In this document: in pieces, positions 25,615 through 35,393 of the stretch
Layout of the letters: every line of letters begins with the position of its first letter
Numbering within the stretch: the first letter of the stretch is position 1
Position numbers and translations under genes: made by a program
The notes under the pieces: generated by a model
Seen by the model: only the letters and a program-made list of their open reading frames with translations
What the model was told of the DNA's origin: nothing
The model's database searches: none
Origin: Idiomarina sp. PL1-037
GTDB taxonomy: Bacteria > Pseudomonadota > Gammaproteobacteria > Enterobacterales > Alteromonadaceae
Length of the DNA: 64,000 nt
Reading direction: 5' to 3'
Assembly: GCF_034422975.1 (NCBI RefSeq)
Contig: NZ_CP139873.1
Span: 1,736,001 to 1,800,000, forward strand

Positions 25615-27339
25615 TTAAGGGAATTCACTCAGTTCAAATTCATCCTCAAAGCGCTCCTCTTTCAACCTGCCATCGTCGTAAACCGAGATTGAAAACGGCT
25701 GCCCCGATTCTGTATAAGACCAGCTTTTTCCATGTCGCCGGTCTCTTTTATACTCGCTGATATTGTATAATGCGCCTTGGTCAGTGAAGTTGACAACAAT
25801 ACCGTCCAGGTAGCCCTCATTGTCGAATGACTCAATACCACGCAAGTAGCCTTGTGGAGAATAAGTACGCCACTCCCCTACTTTAACGCCGTTTTCATAG
25901 CTTCCCCGGGATATTTCATAAGGCGCATAGCCGAGGGCAACTTGCCACTCTCCTTCGCGTTTACCCTCGACATACTCGCCTTCGACAACGATTTCACCGT
26001 CGGCGTATTCCTGGTAAGTCCCATCTAACAAGTCATCTTTATAGTGCTCGCGTAAACGCAAATCACCATTTTCACCATAAACTTCACGGACACCATCAAG
26101 CTGACCCTCGTCGTCGTAATGCTCGTTTATCACACCGTAACTATCTTCTGAAACCCACTCACCAACTTTCTTTCCGTGATCGTATTCACCGGAGGTCGTA
26201 ACCTTTCCCTCTTTATCGGTTATTGTATAGGGTCCATGTCGCTTACCTTCAACGAAACAAACTTTTTCCAGACCATTCCCATATCTGGAAATATAAAGGC
26301 CATGCAAATCGTATCCTTTAAACTCCCGACGGTCTCTCACGTTTCCATCTTCGTCATAACTCTCATTTAACCGCCAGCTGTTATCAACCGCCTGGCGGCT
26401 TAACCGGGTTAATTGTCCAGAATCATTGTACCGCTTACGCTCATCAACAAGACCGTGCTCTGAGGTTTCAATATGTTCCCGTGAGCGGGTTAACTGACCA
26501 TTTTCATCATAACTGCGGGACGTAAGCAGTTTTCCATCGTCGTTGCGCTCTTCATAGTGCCTTAACTCACCATTTTCGTAATACAGCTTAGTTTCACCTA
26601 TCCGTTTACGGTTTTTATATTCTTGTGTTCGTTTAACTGAGCCATTTTCAAAGTAGTCAGTCGATAAACCATTAAGCACACCATCGACATAAGACGACTT
26701 CTTGACCAGGTTGCCGTCGGAATCCCAGCGTTTCCCTATTCCCTGTTGCACATCATCTTTGTATTCCGCTTCATACTTAACCTGACCATTTTCATAATAA
26801 TGGCGTTTTAAACCATTACGTTCACCATCTTTCATGGTTTGCTCGGTCAGCAAATAACCAGTCGATGCATAATTTCTATAAGGTCCATTGAGCTCACCGT
26901 CTTTATAGGTCATCTCTCGTATTTTACTGCCGTTTTCCGCATAAACAGTGGCTTTACCTTGCTGCTCACCGCTCGTATCCCGATAACCTTCTGACCTTAA
27001 ACCACCAGATTCAAAGTAGGTTTTATACGGTCCGATCGCTATCGCCTCAGCAAAATTAAGGGAATCAGCACCGGATTCATAATAGGGGCCGCCATCAACG
27101 TAGTTAATAAAAAGACGAAAACCATCGTCTGTCTTTTCGACTTTATCTAATAAATACCTGGCTTCACTTCTGTCATCGGTAGGTTGTAATTCATCGTCCA
27201 GCCATTTTATTTGTCTCTCGGCTTCAGCCACTGTTTTTGGCGCTTCGTTATCCCGACCACTTTGCTCAGCAGAAAATGCAAAGGCATTAGACACGATGAA
27301 ACTGGAAGCTATGGCAAAAAGTACTTTACTGAAAGTCAT
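25615..27339 (-). CDS. secreted MORN/YwqK-repeat protein
   Basis: A 574-residue protein with a signal peptide (cleavage near AFAFS), a short N-terminal region and then about 17-19 degenerate repeats of 22-25 residues from about residue 95 to the end. The repeat core is YxENGxLxxxxxYKDGxxxGxxxxY, the MORN-variant repeat of YwqK-type proteins, which is named for toxin-immunity context but occurs widely. It has no catalytic motif and is very acidic. Its start overlaps the stop of the lipoprotein gene (TAATG), with AGGAGG inside that gene, so the two proteins are made together. Confidence 0.8.
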   Translation of the reverse strand: MTFSKVLFAIASSFIVSNAFAFSAEQSGRDNEAPKTVAEAERQIKWLDDELQPTDDRSEARYLLDKVEKTDDGFRLFINYVDGGPYYESGADSLNFAEAIAIGPYKTYFESGGLRSEGYRDTSGEQQGKATVYAENGSKIREMTYKDGELNGPYRNYASTGYLLTEQTMKDGERNGLKRHYYENGQVKYEAEYKDDVQQGIGKRWDSDGNLVKKSSYVDGVLNGLSTDYFENGSVKRTQEYKNRKRIGETKLYYENGELRHYEERNDDGKLLTSRSYDENGQLTRSREHIETSEHGLVDERKRYNDSGQLTRLSRQAVDNSWRLNESYDEDGNVRDRREFKGYDLHGLYISRYGNGLEKVCFVEGKRHGPYTITDKEGKVTTSGEYDHGKKVGEWVSEDSYGVINEHYDDEGQLDGVREVYGENGDLRLREHYKDDLLDGTYQEYADGEIVVEGEYVEGKREGEWQVALGYAPYEISRGSYENGVKVGEWRTYSPQGYLRGIESFDNEGYLDGIVVNFTDQGALYNISEYKRDRRHGKSWSYTESGQPFSISVYDDGRLKEERFEDEFELSEFP

Positions 27340-29654
27340 TAGTTAGCCTCCTGCAAAGATTCAAAATCAGGCATAGGGGGCAGTTGGTGAATCCATTCTT
27401 TTTTTACCGGAGCACCTTTAGCAATAAGTTGCTCAACTTTCTCTACTCGCCCACCAATACGTAAAAAACCATCATCGGACACAAAGTCGCTAAACTCTGT
27501 ATTCAAGTAGTCGACAGAATAGCCTTCATCGTTCTGTGGCAGGACGGCTAACGCCTTCCCGTTGACGTTCAAAAAACGATACTTTCTTAAGAATTCACTC
27601 ATAGCCACTTCTGCATGCTGTTCTTCCCAATCTTCACCCAGCAAAGATTCAACCGGAATCATCCAGCTTTTTTCACCTAAAGCGATATCGACTGACTGCC
27701 ATTCCGGCTGGCCGTCACAACGAAGTTTTAAGGCAATGTCAGTATCATAGATAAAACGCTGTACACCGTCGTCTGTCATTAATTGATAGACCACTTTTTT
27801 CGGCATTTTTAAATGCGAAACAACATTACGTCTGTTGGGATCAGCGTTTTCTCTCATCACCAACTCACTTTTATTGCCCTCACTCCGGGCTTTTGCGTTC
27901 AGTTTACAAACAGCCGCCTGTTCTGGACTTAAAGTTAAATACAACTGGGGGCGGTCAAAACTGGTGGGCTCTAATTCATCCAGCGCAGACATAGAGAATT
28001 TAAGCTCCTGATCGTTAATCGAAAATTCCATCTCATCGGATTTGAACAAAGGAACGGTATCAACCGGCGCTATCGTCGTATCACTTCGGAGCGTTTCTTC
28101 ATCATAAAAAATAACTTTCTTCTCAGAAATTTTATTGTCTGTAACATGGTTAAATTTAAGCTCAATTGTTTCAGGCAGCTCATTCTCAAAGGTCAGTTGC
28201 ATCTTCACTGAGTAACGGCCGCTTCTCGTAATAGCCAAAGCCCGGCTTTCAGCATCGGAAACCCACTGCGGAGAGCTTTCATCTTTTGAAAAAGTTGACA
28301 ATACAGCACCACTAACGCCATTTACCTGACTATCGAAGTAAGCATCGTTAGTTGACGTTAATGTTAATTCGAAAACGTTATCGTCTTCGGTCGGTACCAA
28401 GATAGCTTCAGCCCCCTCCATATTAATGCTCGAGCCTTCTTTTCCTATCGGGAAGTCAACAATTTCATAACTTGTCTCGTAGCGTTCCAGAGTCGCTTCT
28501 ATTGATGTCATTTGCCCAAGGTTGTCAACGACATCTGTCCACCCCAGAGGAAGCGCGTGTATTGTCGTCTCTGTTTTCTCATTATTGATATCCGCGTAGG
28601 TGAAAATAGCGCTTTCGTACAAGTCAATATCCAGCGGATTACCGTCATGATCCTTGGCTGTAAGCTCTTTCACTTTAATCGACATTGACCCCATTTGTTC
28701 AAAACTCACCCCCGGGTGAATATATCTCATAGAAACCCGGCCGCTATATAACTCTAACTGCCCGGCATTATTCGCAAACACCTCAGCATCACTGGCTCTA
28801 TCATTTGGGTTCAATTCACTAAAATCTGTATTGTCTATTTCAAAAGGTTCTAAGTAACGCAGGTGCTCGAGATCCTGGCCGTACAACCAGTCTTCCGGAA
28901 ACATCGAAGTTACCATTCGCATTGAGCCGTTGGATACAGGCAATTCTTCGGGAAGCGGCATATCCATAATCATGGTTAAGCGCTCAGTCCAGCCGGTCGC
29001 GCGATCTAAAATGACATAACCAAAAACACGCGCTTCATTATTGTCACCAGTAGCAGACAGTGTCACAGTGCTGTTGGTAAAATCTTCAACCTTAAAGGTC
29101 ATTTCAGGTAAAGGACTTTTTAATTCAACTAACTGCGTCGCGCCTTTTTCAACTTTTAAGCCAGTAATAAACCCCGGACGTCCGAACTCGTCGTTTAATA
29201 TTTCTTGTAAAGGATCCAACCCCTGCTTACCAAAGTTTTCCGGCTCCTCATGAATGATAAAATCCACCATTGCGCTAGTGTCTTTATCAATATCAACCGT
29301 GAATCCGGCATCCATCATTTTCCGAATGCTATCACCAGAACTTCCGCGATTATCATCTTCAAAGCTCGTAAAATCTCCTTGCGGAAATTCCATTCGCATA
29401 AACTGAGGCTTCATGCTTATGCTGTAGACATCGGATTTATCGGACACTTCATAGTCCAGTAACATCATAGTTTTGAGTCTTTCTGAACGTTTACCGTAAC
29501 TGCTCTCAACTTTGATATTGGTATCTGAGTACAGTTGGTAACGCCGCTGTTCACCGTCCTCCGGTTTAAAGGATAAGGTCGTTGGAGGACCACTTTCTGA
29601 ACAAGCGACAACGAGCAGAGCCGAAAAAGCCACGAATGATAGGCGCCCTAACAT
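27339..29654 (-). CDS. large lipoprotein of unknown function
   Basis: A 771-residue lipoprotein (lipobox LVVAC, Cys18, Ser at +2, predicted outer-membrane location). I recognise no domain. The first 300 residues look like a beta-rich repeat of ligand-binding or lipoprotein-carrier type (LSFKPEDGEQRRYQLYSDTNIKVE), the middle contains VSGAVLSTF- and SRALAITRSGRYSVKMQL-type strands, and the last part has LRKYRFLNVNGKALAVLP. It is the first gene of a translationally coupled operon with the MORN-repeat protein. Upstream, 270 bp separate it from the TonB receptor. Confidence 0.75.
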   Translation of the reverse strand: MLGRLSFVAFSALLVVACSESGPPTTLSFKPEDGEQRRYQLYSDTNIKVESSYGKRSERLKTMMLLDYEVSDKSDVYSISMKPQFMRMEFPQGDFTSFEDDNRGSSGDSIRKMMDAGFTVDIDKDTSAMVDFIIHEEPENFGKQGLDPLQEILNDEFGRPGFITGLKVEKGATQLVELKSPLPEMTFKVEDFTNSTVTLSATGDNNEARVFGYVILDRATGWTERLTMIMDMPLPEELPVSNGSMRMVTSMFPEDWLYGQDLEHLRYLEPFEIDNTDFSELNPNDRASDAEVFANNAGQLELYSGRVSMRYIHPGVSFEQMGSMSIKVKELTAKDHDGNPLDIDLYESAIFTYADINNEKTETTIHALPLGWTDVVDNLGQMTSIEATLERYETSYEIVDFPIGKEGSSINMEGAEAILVPTEDDNVFELTLTSTNDAYFDSQVNGVSGAVLSTFSKDESSPQWVSDAESRALAITRSGRYSVKMQLTFENELPETIELKFNHVTDNKISEKKVIFYDEETLRSDTTIAPVDTVPLFKSDEMEFSINDQELKFSMSALDELEPTSFDRPQLYLTLSPEQAAVCKLNAKARSEGNKSELVMRENADPNRRNVVSHLKMPKKVVYQLMTDDGVQRFIYDTDIALKLRCDGQPEWQSVDIALGEKSWMIPVESLLGEDWEEQHAEVAMSEFLRKYRFLNVNGKALAVLPQNDEGYSVDYLNTEFSDFVSDDGFLRIGGRVEKVEQLIAKGAPVKKEWIHQLPPMPDFESLQEAN

Positions 29655-29875
29655 AAGCTTCCTTAAAATTTATAAACAAATATGAATAAAGTCATATGAT
29701 AAGCAGTATTAAATCCTGGCTCAACACAGCCCTTGCACCTTAACAAGTTCTTTACACTGATAACTCAATATCGCACGTAACAGAATTTTCCTGACTGTGG
29801 CTTTCAATTTAAACGATGTGATGCTTCCAGCGGGTACCAGAACGTGATTATCGACATGAATGCCGGTGAAAGCCG

Positions 29876-29918
29876 CAGAAAAACAGGTAAGGCTCTGAGT
29901 AATAAGGCCTTACCTGTT
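29876..29918 (-). terminator. rho-independent terminator of the first TonB receptor gene
   Basis: On the minus strand AACAGGTAAGGC (plus 29907-29918) pairs perfectly with GCCTTACCTGTT (plus 29882-29893) around a 13-nt loop and is followed by a run of five T residues, 7 bp beyond the stop codon. Confidence 0.88.
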
Positions 29919-29924
29919 GGTAAC

Positions 29925-32300
29925 TTAGAAGCTAACGGTAACACCAAACCAGAAGTTTCTGGCTTTATCTTTCACATTGTAATCATCCGTGAAAACAACT
30001 TCGCTAACGGCGCCTCGTCCGGTGACATACTCAAATTCACCATCACCGTTAAGGTCCGTATAAGTTGTTGAGTAGGTTGTGAAATCTCGGTCAAATAAAT
30101 TATTGATGCGCAGATTCAAATCTACCGACTCGGTTAACTTGTAGTTAGCACCCAGGTTAAACAAGCTGTAGTTTTCGAAGTACAGTTGTTTATCGGTAAC
30201 ACTGTCATAACCGCGGTAACGATCTGAGCGGAACTCCCCCTGTAAATAGATGGCAAGGTTATCTGAAGCGCTCCAGTTCAGCCATACATTGGCCATGTGC
30301 TCAGCTGTATTCGTTAAAGGCTGACCAATCTGGCTACCGCTTTTCTGCTCGCTGTCGGTCCAAGTGTAGTTACCTCGTACTGACCACGTCTCATTAATAG
30401 TATAGTGACCAGCCACTTCAACGCCCTGTACATCCACTTCGTCAATATTGATACGCTGATACCAGGTGTCATAGCCCAGTTTGTTATATTCACCTAAGTT
30501 GACGCAGGGACGCTCACCACCAGTTTTTTCACAACTAACGACTGCATCACCATAAGCAATTTTATCCTCGAAGCGCGTATTAAAGTAAGTGATGTTAAAG
30601 TTATGGTCACCGTTGTCTGAGTTCCAGTAAAGTGCAATTTCAGAATTTATGCTGGTTTCAGGCTCCAGCTCCGGGTTACCGGCAAAAGGCATAGTTCCCT
30701 GTCCACCGAACCCAACGATACCATCATACAAGTCGGTAGTTTTTGGCGTTTTATAACCGGTGCTAACGCCACCTTTGAGCGTCCATGCAGGGCTCAGGTT
30801 ATAAACTGCGTATAGACGCGGCGATACCTGGCTGCCAAAAACATCATGGTCGTCGTAACGAACACCGCCGGTCAACGTGAAGTCGGCAATTGGCATCCAG
30901 TTATCTTCCACAAACAGGGAGTACATTTTCTGTTCTTGAATGGCGCCAGCATTTCCCTCCTCTAAACCAAATACACCGTCTTCCAGTTCGCCATCAATAA
31001 GCTGACCACCAATAACCAGGTTATGATGCCCCGCAAAGCCTGAAACAGGAATGTCCAGTCGTGCATCAACGGTATATTGACTGCTGTCTAGTTGGCGAGC
31101 AGGTCTTGGTAAAAAAGTTTCCTCCGCAATTGAGCGTCGCTCATCTTCGTCCAAACCAGCATATTCACCCGTGCCATCGTACATTTCCTGCAGCAATAAA
31201 CGCTCATCCACGCTTAACGGCAAGGTTCTGCCATTATTTTGTGTGTCTACATAGGATAAAGAAATCATGCTGGTACCAAACGACCAGTCAGCATCATGTG
31301 CTAATGACCACCAGGTTCGATCAAAAGTCTGATCCGCCGCGTAGCCTGCACGAGGGTTTACATTTCCCCCACGCGTCTGCCAAAGAGACTCAATACTGTC
31401 TTTTGTGCCCAAGGGGTAGGTAATGGTGTCGTTTTCTACATCATAAGAAGGCGTGTTGTCGTAAGACTGATGTGAGTCATCGTAATCGAACTTTATGTGA
31501 TGGTTCTTTGCTGGCGTGTATGACAATGAAAACCCATAGTGCTCGTCTTTGTTGTCAACAGTACGCCCGCCACTGCCAAAACCCAGCTGACGAACATGTA
31601 CCGTGCCATTTGGGTCAACTGCCGGCTCAAATTCTGGCGAAGACGCTTGCTGGTCATACAGGCTTCCACGGACTCCCAGACTTAAAACATTCTTAATTAA
31701 CGGACCTGTGGCACTGAAATCCGTTGTAAAATCATCACCAAAGTTTTCGTTAGTTTGCATGCTACGCCCGAAGGTTACAGCACCTGACCAGTCTTCCGTG
31801 TGTTTTTTAGTAATGACGTTAATGACACCACCAAGCGCATCGGCGCCATATAAGGTGGAAGCCGGACCACGGATAACTTCAATTCGGTCAATGGTTTCCA
31901 GTGGAGGAATATGGTTAAAGGCATTGCCACCGAAATTATTCGGATAAATATCACCATGATTGTTTTGTCGTATACCGTCCACCAGAATTAAGGTGTAGTC
32001 GCCGGTTAAACCGCGCATGCTGATACTGCCCTGGCCGGTTTTGTCGCGGCTGGTTCCTATGTCGATACCTTCCTGATACTTCACCGCATCGAGCAATGAA
32101 GTGAACGAGCGCGAGCGTATTTCTTCATTTGAGATAACAGAAATACTTGCAGGTGCTTCGGTAATTTTCTGCTCAAATCCAGCGGCTGTTACGACAATAC
32201 GCTCAATATCGTCAGGAACCGTGTATTCGTCTGCTAAGACACTACTTCCTAGAGCCGATGCAATAAGTATTGCCAGTGAGCTGGGTACAAGTTTGTCCAT
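29925..32300 (-). CDS. TonB-dependent outer-membrane receptor, siderophore/CirA type
   Basis: A 791-residue receptor. It has a signal peptide to about residue 23, a TonB box (IERIVVTAAG), a plug domain (ISMRGLTGDYTLILVDGIRQN, IEVIRGPASTLYGADALGGVINVITKK) and a 22-strand barrel ending in FGVTVSF. It resembles the FepA/CirA/BfrA catecholate group, so ferric-siderophore uptake is likely, though the ligand is not determined. A terminator follows, and a weak Fur-like site lies upstream. Confidence 0.85.
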   Translation of the reverse strand: MDKLVPSSLAILIASALGSSVLADEYTVPDDIERIVVTAAGFEQKITEAPASISVISNEEIRSRSFTSLLDAVKYQEGIDIGTSRDKTGQGSISMRGLTGDYTLILVDGIRQNNHGDIYPNNFGGNAFNHIPPLETIDRIEVIRGPASTLYGADALGGVINVITKKHTEDWSGAVTFGRSMQTNENFGDDFTTDFSATGPLIKNVLSLGVRGSLYDQQASSPEFEPAVDPNGTVHVRQLGFGSGGRTVDNKDEHYGFSLSYTPAKNHHIKFDYDDSHQSYDNTPSYDVENDTITYPLGTKDSIESLWQTRGGNVNPRAGYAADQTFDRTWWSLAHDADWSFGTSMISLSYVDTQNNGRTLPLSVDERLLLQEMYDGTGEYAGLDEDERRSIAEETFLPRPARQLDSSQYTVDARLDIPVSGFAGHHNLVIGGQLIDGELEDGVFGLEEGNAGAIQEQKMYSLFVEDNWMPIADFTLTGGVRYDDHDVFGSQVSPRLYAVYNLSPAWTLKGGVSTGYKTPKTTDLYDGIVGFGGQGTMPFAGNPELEPETSINSEIALYWNSDNGDHNFNITYFNTRFEDKIAYGDAVVSCEKTGGERPCVNLGEYNKLGYDTWYQRINIDEVDVQGVEVAGHYTINETWSVRGNYTWTDSEQKSGSQIGQPLTNTAEHMANVWLNWSASDNLAIYLQGEFRSDRYRGYDSVTDKQLYFENYSLFNLGANYKLTESVDLNLRINNLFDRDFTTYSTTYTDLNGDGEFEYVTGRGAVSEVVFTDDYNVKDKARNFWFGVTVSF

Positions 32301-32353
32301 TTCTGTTTATCCTTAATTTTGTGAGTTAAGCGGTTGCGTATGCTACCCATGCT

Positions 32354-32391
32354 ATTTACAAATGTAAATACAAATAACAATAATTCGTATT
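32354..32391 (-). promoter_or_regulatory. AT-rich palindrome and weak Fur-like site upstream of TonB receptor
   Basis: ATTTACA-AA-TGTAAAT (32354-32369) is a 7-bp-arm palindrome. The next 19 bp, 32373-32391, match the Fur consensus at 12 of 19 positions by eye. This is weak compared with the site at 35318, and either could regulate the receptor or the divergent dehalogenase gene. Confidence 0.3.
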
Positions 32392-32469
32392 AGCAAAACA
32401 AGTAGCGAGCTAAATCATCGTTTTTTTCGTAGAAGAAGAACCTGTATTTTAAGTAGCTGGAGTGTAGTT

Positions 32470-33138
32470 TTGACGAATTTGGCTTTTGACGTTTATGGCA
32501 CGCTTATCGACGCGCAAGGTGTGGTTTCAACTTTAAGTTCATACCTTGGCACAGACAAAGCAGAGAGTTTTTCGAGTCGTTGGCGTGATAAGCAATTAGA
32601 ATATTCATTTCGTCGCGGACTTATGCGGCAATATCAGGATTTTGCCGTTTGCACTAAAGAAGCCCTCGAATTTACCAACAACGAATACGGCTCGCCTTTA
32701 AATGAAGAGCAAAAAGAAGACTTGCTTGATACCTATACGCGTCTGCCTGCATTTGATGATGCCAGGACGGCGCTTAGCAAGTTGAGCTTATCGGGTATGG
32801 GTTGCTTTGCTTTTTCCAATGGCAGCCAGGAGGCCGTTTCCGGGTTACTGGAGAAAGCCGAATTGAGCAGCTATTTTAAAGACGTTATAAGCTGCAGAGA
32901 CATTAAAAGCTTCAAGCCTGACCCGGAAGTCTATCAACATTTTCTTGATAAAACGGGCAGTCAGGCCGAGAGCACCTGGCTTATCTCCAGTAACAGTTTT
33001 GACATTATCGGGGCTAACGCCGCTGGCTGGAAAACCGCCTGGGTAAAGCGGACTAAAGAGGCTCAGTTTGACCCTTGGGGAATCGAGCCTACCATTACCG
33101 TAAGCTCGCTTTCGCAGCTGATTGAAAATATAAAATAA
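32470..33138 (+). CDS. haloacid dehalogenase-type HAD hydrolase
   Basis: A 222-residue HAD protein of the type II 2-haloacid dehalogenase group. The nucleophile is in FDVYGTLID near residue 6, FSNGS is motif II, K in SCRDIKSFKPDPEVY is motif III, and SSNSFDIIGANAAGWKTAWV is the final motif. The start is a TTG at 32470 with GGAG 7 nt upstream; no ATG occurs before the catalytic Asp. It hydrolyses 2-halo acids or phosphate esters. It is convergent with the second TonB receptor, 3 bp apart. Confidence 0.82.
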   Translation: MTNLAFDVYGTLIDAQGVVSTLSSYLGTDKAESFSSRWRDKQLEYSFRRGLMRQYQDFAVCTKEALEFTNNEYGSPLNEEQKEDLLDTYTRLPAFDDARTALSKLSLSGMGCFAFSNGSQEAVSGLLEKAELSSYFKDVISCRDIKSFKPDPEVYQHFLDKTGSQAESTWLISSNSFDIIGANAAGWKTAWVKRTKEAQFDPWGIEPTITVSSLSQLIENIK

Positions 33139-33141
33139 GGT

Positions 33142-35193
33142 TTAAAACTCGTACGACAGTTCAAAGCGAACGGTTCTTGGCTCCATTACGTGATAATGCA
33201 AGTCTTCCACACCGGTTGCTGGCTCGCCCGGCAACCGGGATGCATAAAAGTAGTCTATATCATGATCATTGCTGTCAAACACATTAAGAACCTGTAAGTT
33301 CATCGCCCATGCGTTCCACTTTTTACCCAGCATAAAGTTTACAACCGTCGAGCTGTCGGAACGCTCTGAGTTATCTTCAACCAAGGGGCGCTCTCCCAAA
33401 TAGCGCAGACGAACCGTTGCAAACCAGTTATCATCAAAGCGTTTTGTCACGCCCAGTTGAAGAATGTCTTCCATCGCACCGGGTATTTCCTGTTCAAGTA
33501 CCTTGCTGTCATCAAATTCAGCATCGGTATAAGCGTATTCAAGATCAAAGCTTAGCTGGTCACTGTAATTGTAATAGGCAGCCAATTCGATGCCCTGCCG
33601 TTTTGATGAACGGCTGGCTTCTGTATTACCAGCGTCTCCCACAAACAATAATTCGCTGTCTTGTTCTAATGACCACAGTGCCAGTGAACTGTTAAATTTC
33701 GCACTAGGTCGCCAGCGCACACCAACTTCATAACCAAAGGTTCTGACCAATGGATCAACCGCATCAACGGCGTCGCCATTATTCGGGTCAACACTTGTCA
33801 CCGTGCCTCGTGCATCGTTGGAATGAAAGCCCTGCCCCGCTGACAAATACAGCTCCGCGTCGTCAGTTAATAAATAGTTGGCACTTCCTTTAAAAGACCA
33901 GAGGTCATCCGAAGTTTCACCGTTGTTCGGAGCAAGAGCTACGTTATAGATATTCGTATCAACTATGGAGTTAACGTCAAAATCAAAGTAGTCATAACGC
34001 AATGACAGGTTCGTTCTCAGCCTGCTGGTCCACTGATAGTCGTAGCTGGCATAAACGCCGGTGCTCCATTCTTTTACCTTGTCGCTTCTTACCGTACCCA
34101 GTCGCTCCCGTTGTTGCGACTTGTGCAAACCGACTTCGCCAATATCGTCGTAGCGGGTTGAAAAACCCAGAGTAAGATTATTGTCCGGATGCCAACTACC
34201 TGATGCCCCGTAAATTTTTCTGTCATCAACTTGCTCAAACTGGTCGCCCAGCACAGGATCATCAAGGTAATACGTAAAGTTTGAGAATAACGATAACTCG
34301 TAGTCGATAACATAGGCGGTTAGCGCGTAGTCAGCCGTTGTGTAAATGGCATTGACGCTGTAGCGGTGAGTTTTGCCGCCTAGAGCGTCATCAATAGAAC
34401 CCAGCTCATCAATAATGCCCTGACTAACCGCCCGGGAAGGAATTTGGTCAGCACTGTTCCACTCATTCTCGTAACCCATAGCTCCAAAGGTAAGCACGCC
34501 CTCAGAAGTACGGATGCTGTGACGTACGACCGCATTAATTTTATCAACGTCCTCGTCAATATCCGTCCAGGGGCCATCATAAGTCTGATACTCAAGCCCG
34601 TATAAAGTTGTACTAGTACTGTTCTGAGCAACACTGTCAGCCAGCAAAACTCGCTGGTAAGCGTCTTCACCCAGGCTCACTTTTGCAAGGCCTTTTTTCC
34701 GCTTCATCTGGGTACTAAAACCCACGCTGCCGGCACTGGAAAAATCACCCACGTCGCCGTGATAAGAACCTTTCTGATAGGTCACCTGTTCAATCAGCTC
34801 AGGAATCAGAAAGTTAATATCGGTATAGCCGTGACCGTGTCCATGAGTTGGCATATTAACTGGCATACCATCAATATAAGTGGCGAAATCAGTGCCGTGG
34901 TCGAGGTTGAAGCCACGTAAAAAGTACTGGTTCGCTTTGCCGCTGCCACTGTGCTGAGTTGCACTCATTCCCGGAATCAGTTCCATTAACTCGCCGGTGC
35001 GCAACATAGGCCGAATTTCTATTTCAGGTTGCCCCAGCACACCTTCAGAAGCCGACATGGCCTGCCCCAGCAAATTCGCCTGATGCCCTGAAACTAATAT
35101 TCGTTCAATACCATCGTGCGCAGCTACCTGCGCGGAGTTAAACAAAGCACCTGAAACAACCACAGAAAGAAACGCGAGCTTGAAAGTCTTCAT
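33142..35193 (-). CDS. TonB-dependent receptor divergent from PepSY operon
   Basis: A 683-residue receptor with a signal peptide (to about residue 25), TonB-box-like IERILVSGHQ, a plug domain (GELMELIPGMSATQHSG, NQYFLRGFNLDHGTDFATYIDG) and a barrel ending VRFELSYEF. The plug carries a His/Gly-rich loop (PTHGHGHGYTD) at about residue 120, which may bind a metal. It is divergent from the PepSY operon over a strong Fur box, so iron or metallophore uptake is likely. Ligand unknown. Confidence 0.85.
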   Translation of the reverse strand: MKTFKLAFLSVVVSGALFNSAQVAAHDGIERILVSGHQANLLGQAMSASEGVLGQPEIEIRPMLRTGELMELIPGMSATQHSGSGKANQYFLRGFNLDHGTDFATYIDGMPVNMPTHGHGHGYTDINFLIPELIEQVTYQKGSYHGDVGDFSSAGSVGFSTQMKRKKGLAKVSLGEDAYQRVLLADSVAQNSTSTTLYGLEYQTYDGPWTDIDEDVDKINAVVRHSIRTSEGVLTFGAMGYENEWNSADQIPSRAVSQGIIDELGSIDDALGGKTHRYSVNAIYTTADYALTAYVIDYELSLFSNFTYYLDDPVLGDQFEQVDDRKIYGASGSWHPDNNLTLGFSTRYDDIGEVGLHKSQQRERLGTVRSDKVKEWSTGVYASYDYQWTSRLRTNLSLRYDYFDFDVNSIVDTNIYNVALAPNNGETSDDLWSFKGSANYLLTDDAELYLSAGQGFHSNDARGTVTSVDPNNGDAVDAVDPLVRTFGYEVGVRWRPSAKFNSSLALWSLEQDSELLFVGDAGNTEASRSSKRQGIELAAYYNYSDQLSFDLEYAYTDAEFDDSKVLEQEIPGAMEDILQLGVTKRFDDNWFATVRLRYLGERPLVEDNSERSDSSTVVNFMLGKKWNAWAMNLQVLNVFDSNDHDIDYFYASRLPGEPATGVEDLHYHVMEPRTVRFELSYEF

Positions 35194-35317
35194 TGACGGA
35201 ATTATCCCTTCTCAAAATTTTTCGCAGTTTACCTTACAGAAAGCGCTCGCGGTGAAAATTTGAGAGCAAAAGACTGAATCTGGCGACAAAGTTAAGCCAA
35301 TCAGTAACAATACAAAT

Positions 35318-35336
35318 GATAATGATTTTCATTACT
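35318..35336 (+). promoter_or_regulatory. Fur box between TonB receptor and PepSY operon
   Basis: GATAATGATTTTCATTACT matches the 19-bp Fur consensus at 15 of 19 positions, and the 7-1-7 core (TGATAAT-G-ATTTTCA, 35317-35331) at 14 of 15. It lies 57 bp upstream of the PepSY gene and 125 bp upstream of the receptor start, so iron repression of both is expected. Confidence 0.85.
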
Positions 35337-35393
35337 ATGTATTTTATGGTTTAATACTGCTCTGACAAAAACTAAAAAAACACTTTTACCATC

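Noticed and set aside
25615..29654. Toxin-immunity reading of the MORN/YwqK protein and its neighbour
   Set aside because: The YwqK label comes from immunity contexts, but here no toxin domain, secretion marker or repeat-cassette structure is seen.
31061..31947. Several plus-strand open frames opposite the TonB receptor gene
   Set aside because: They are antisense to a well-supported receptor; their residue composition is that of a shadow frame.
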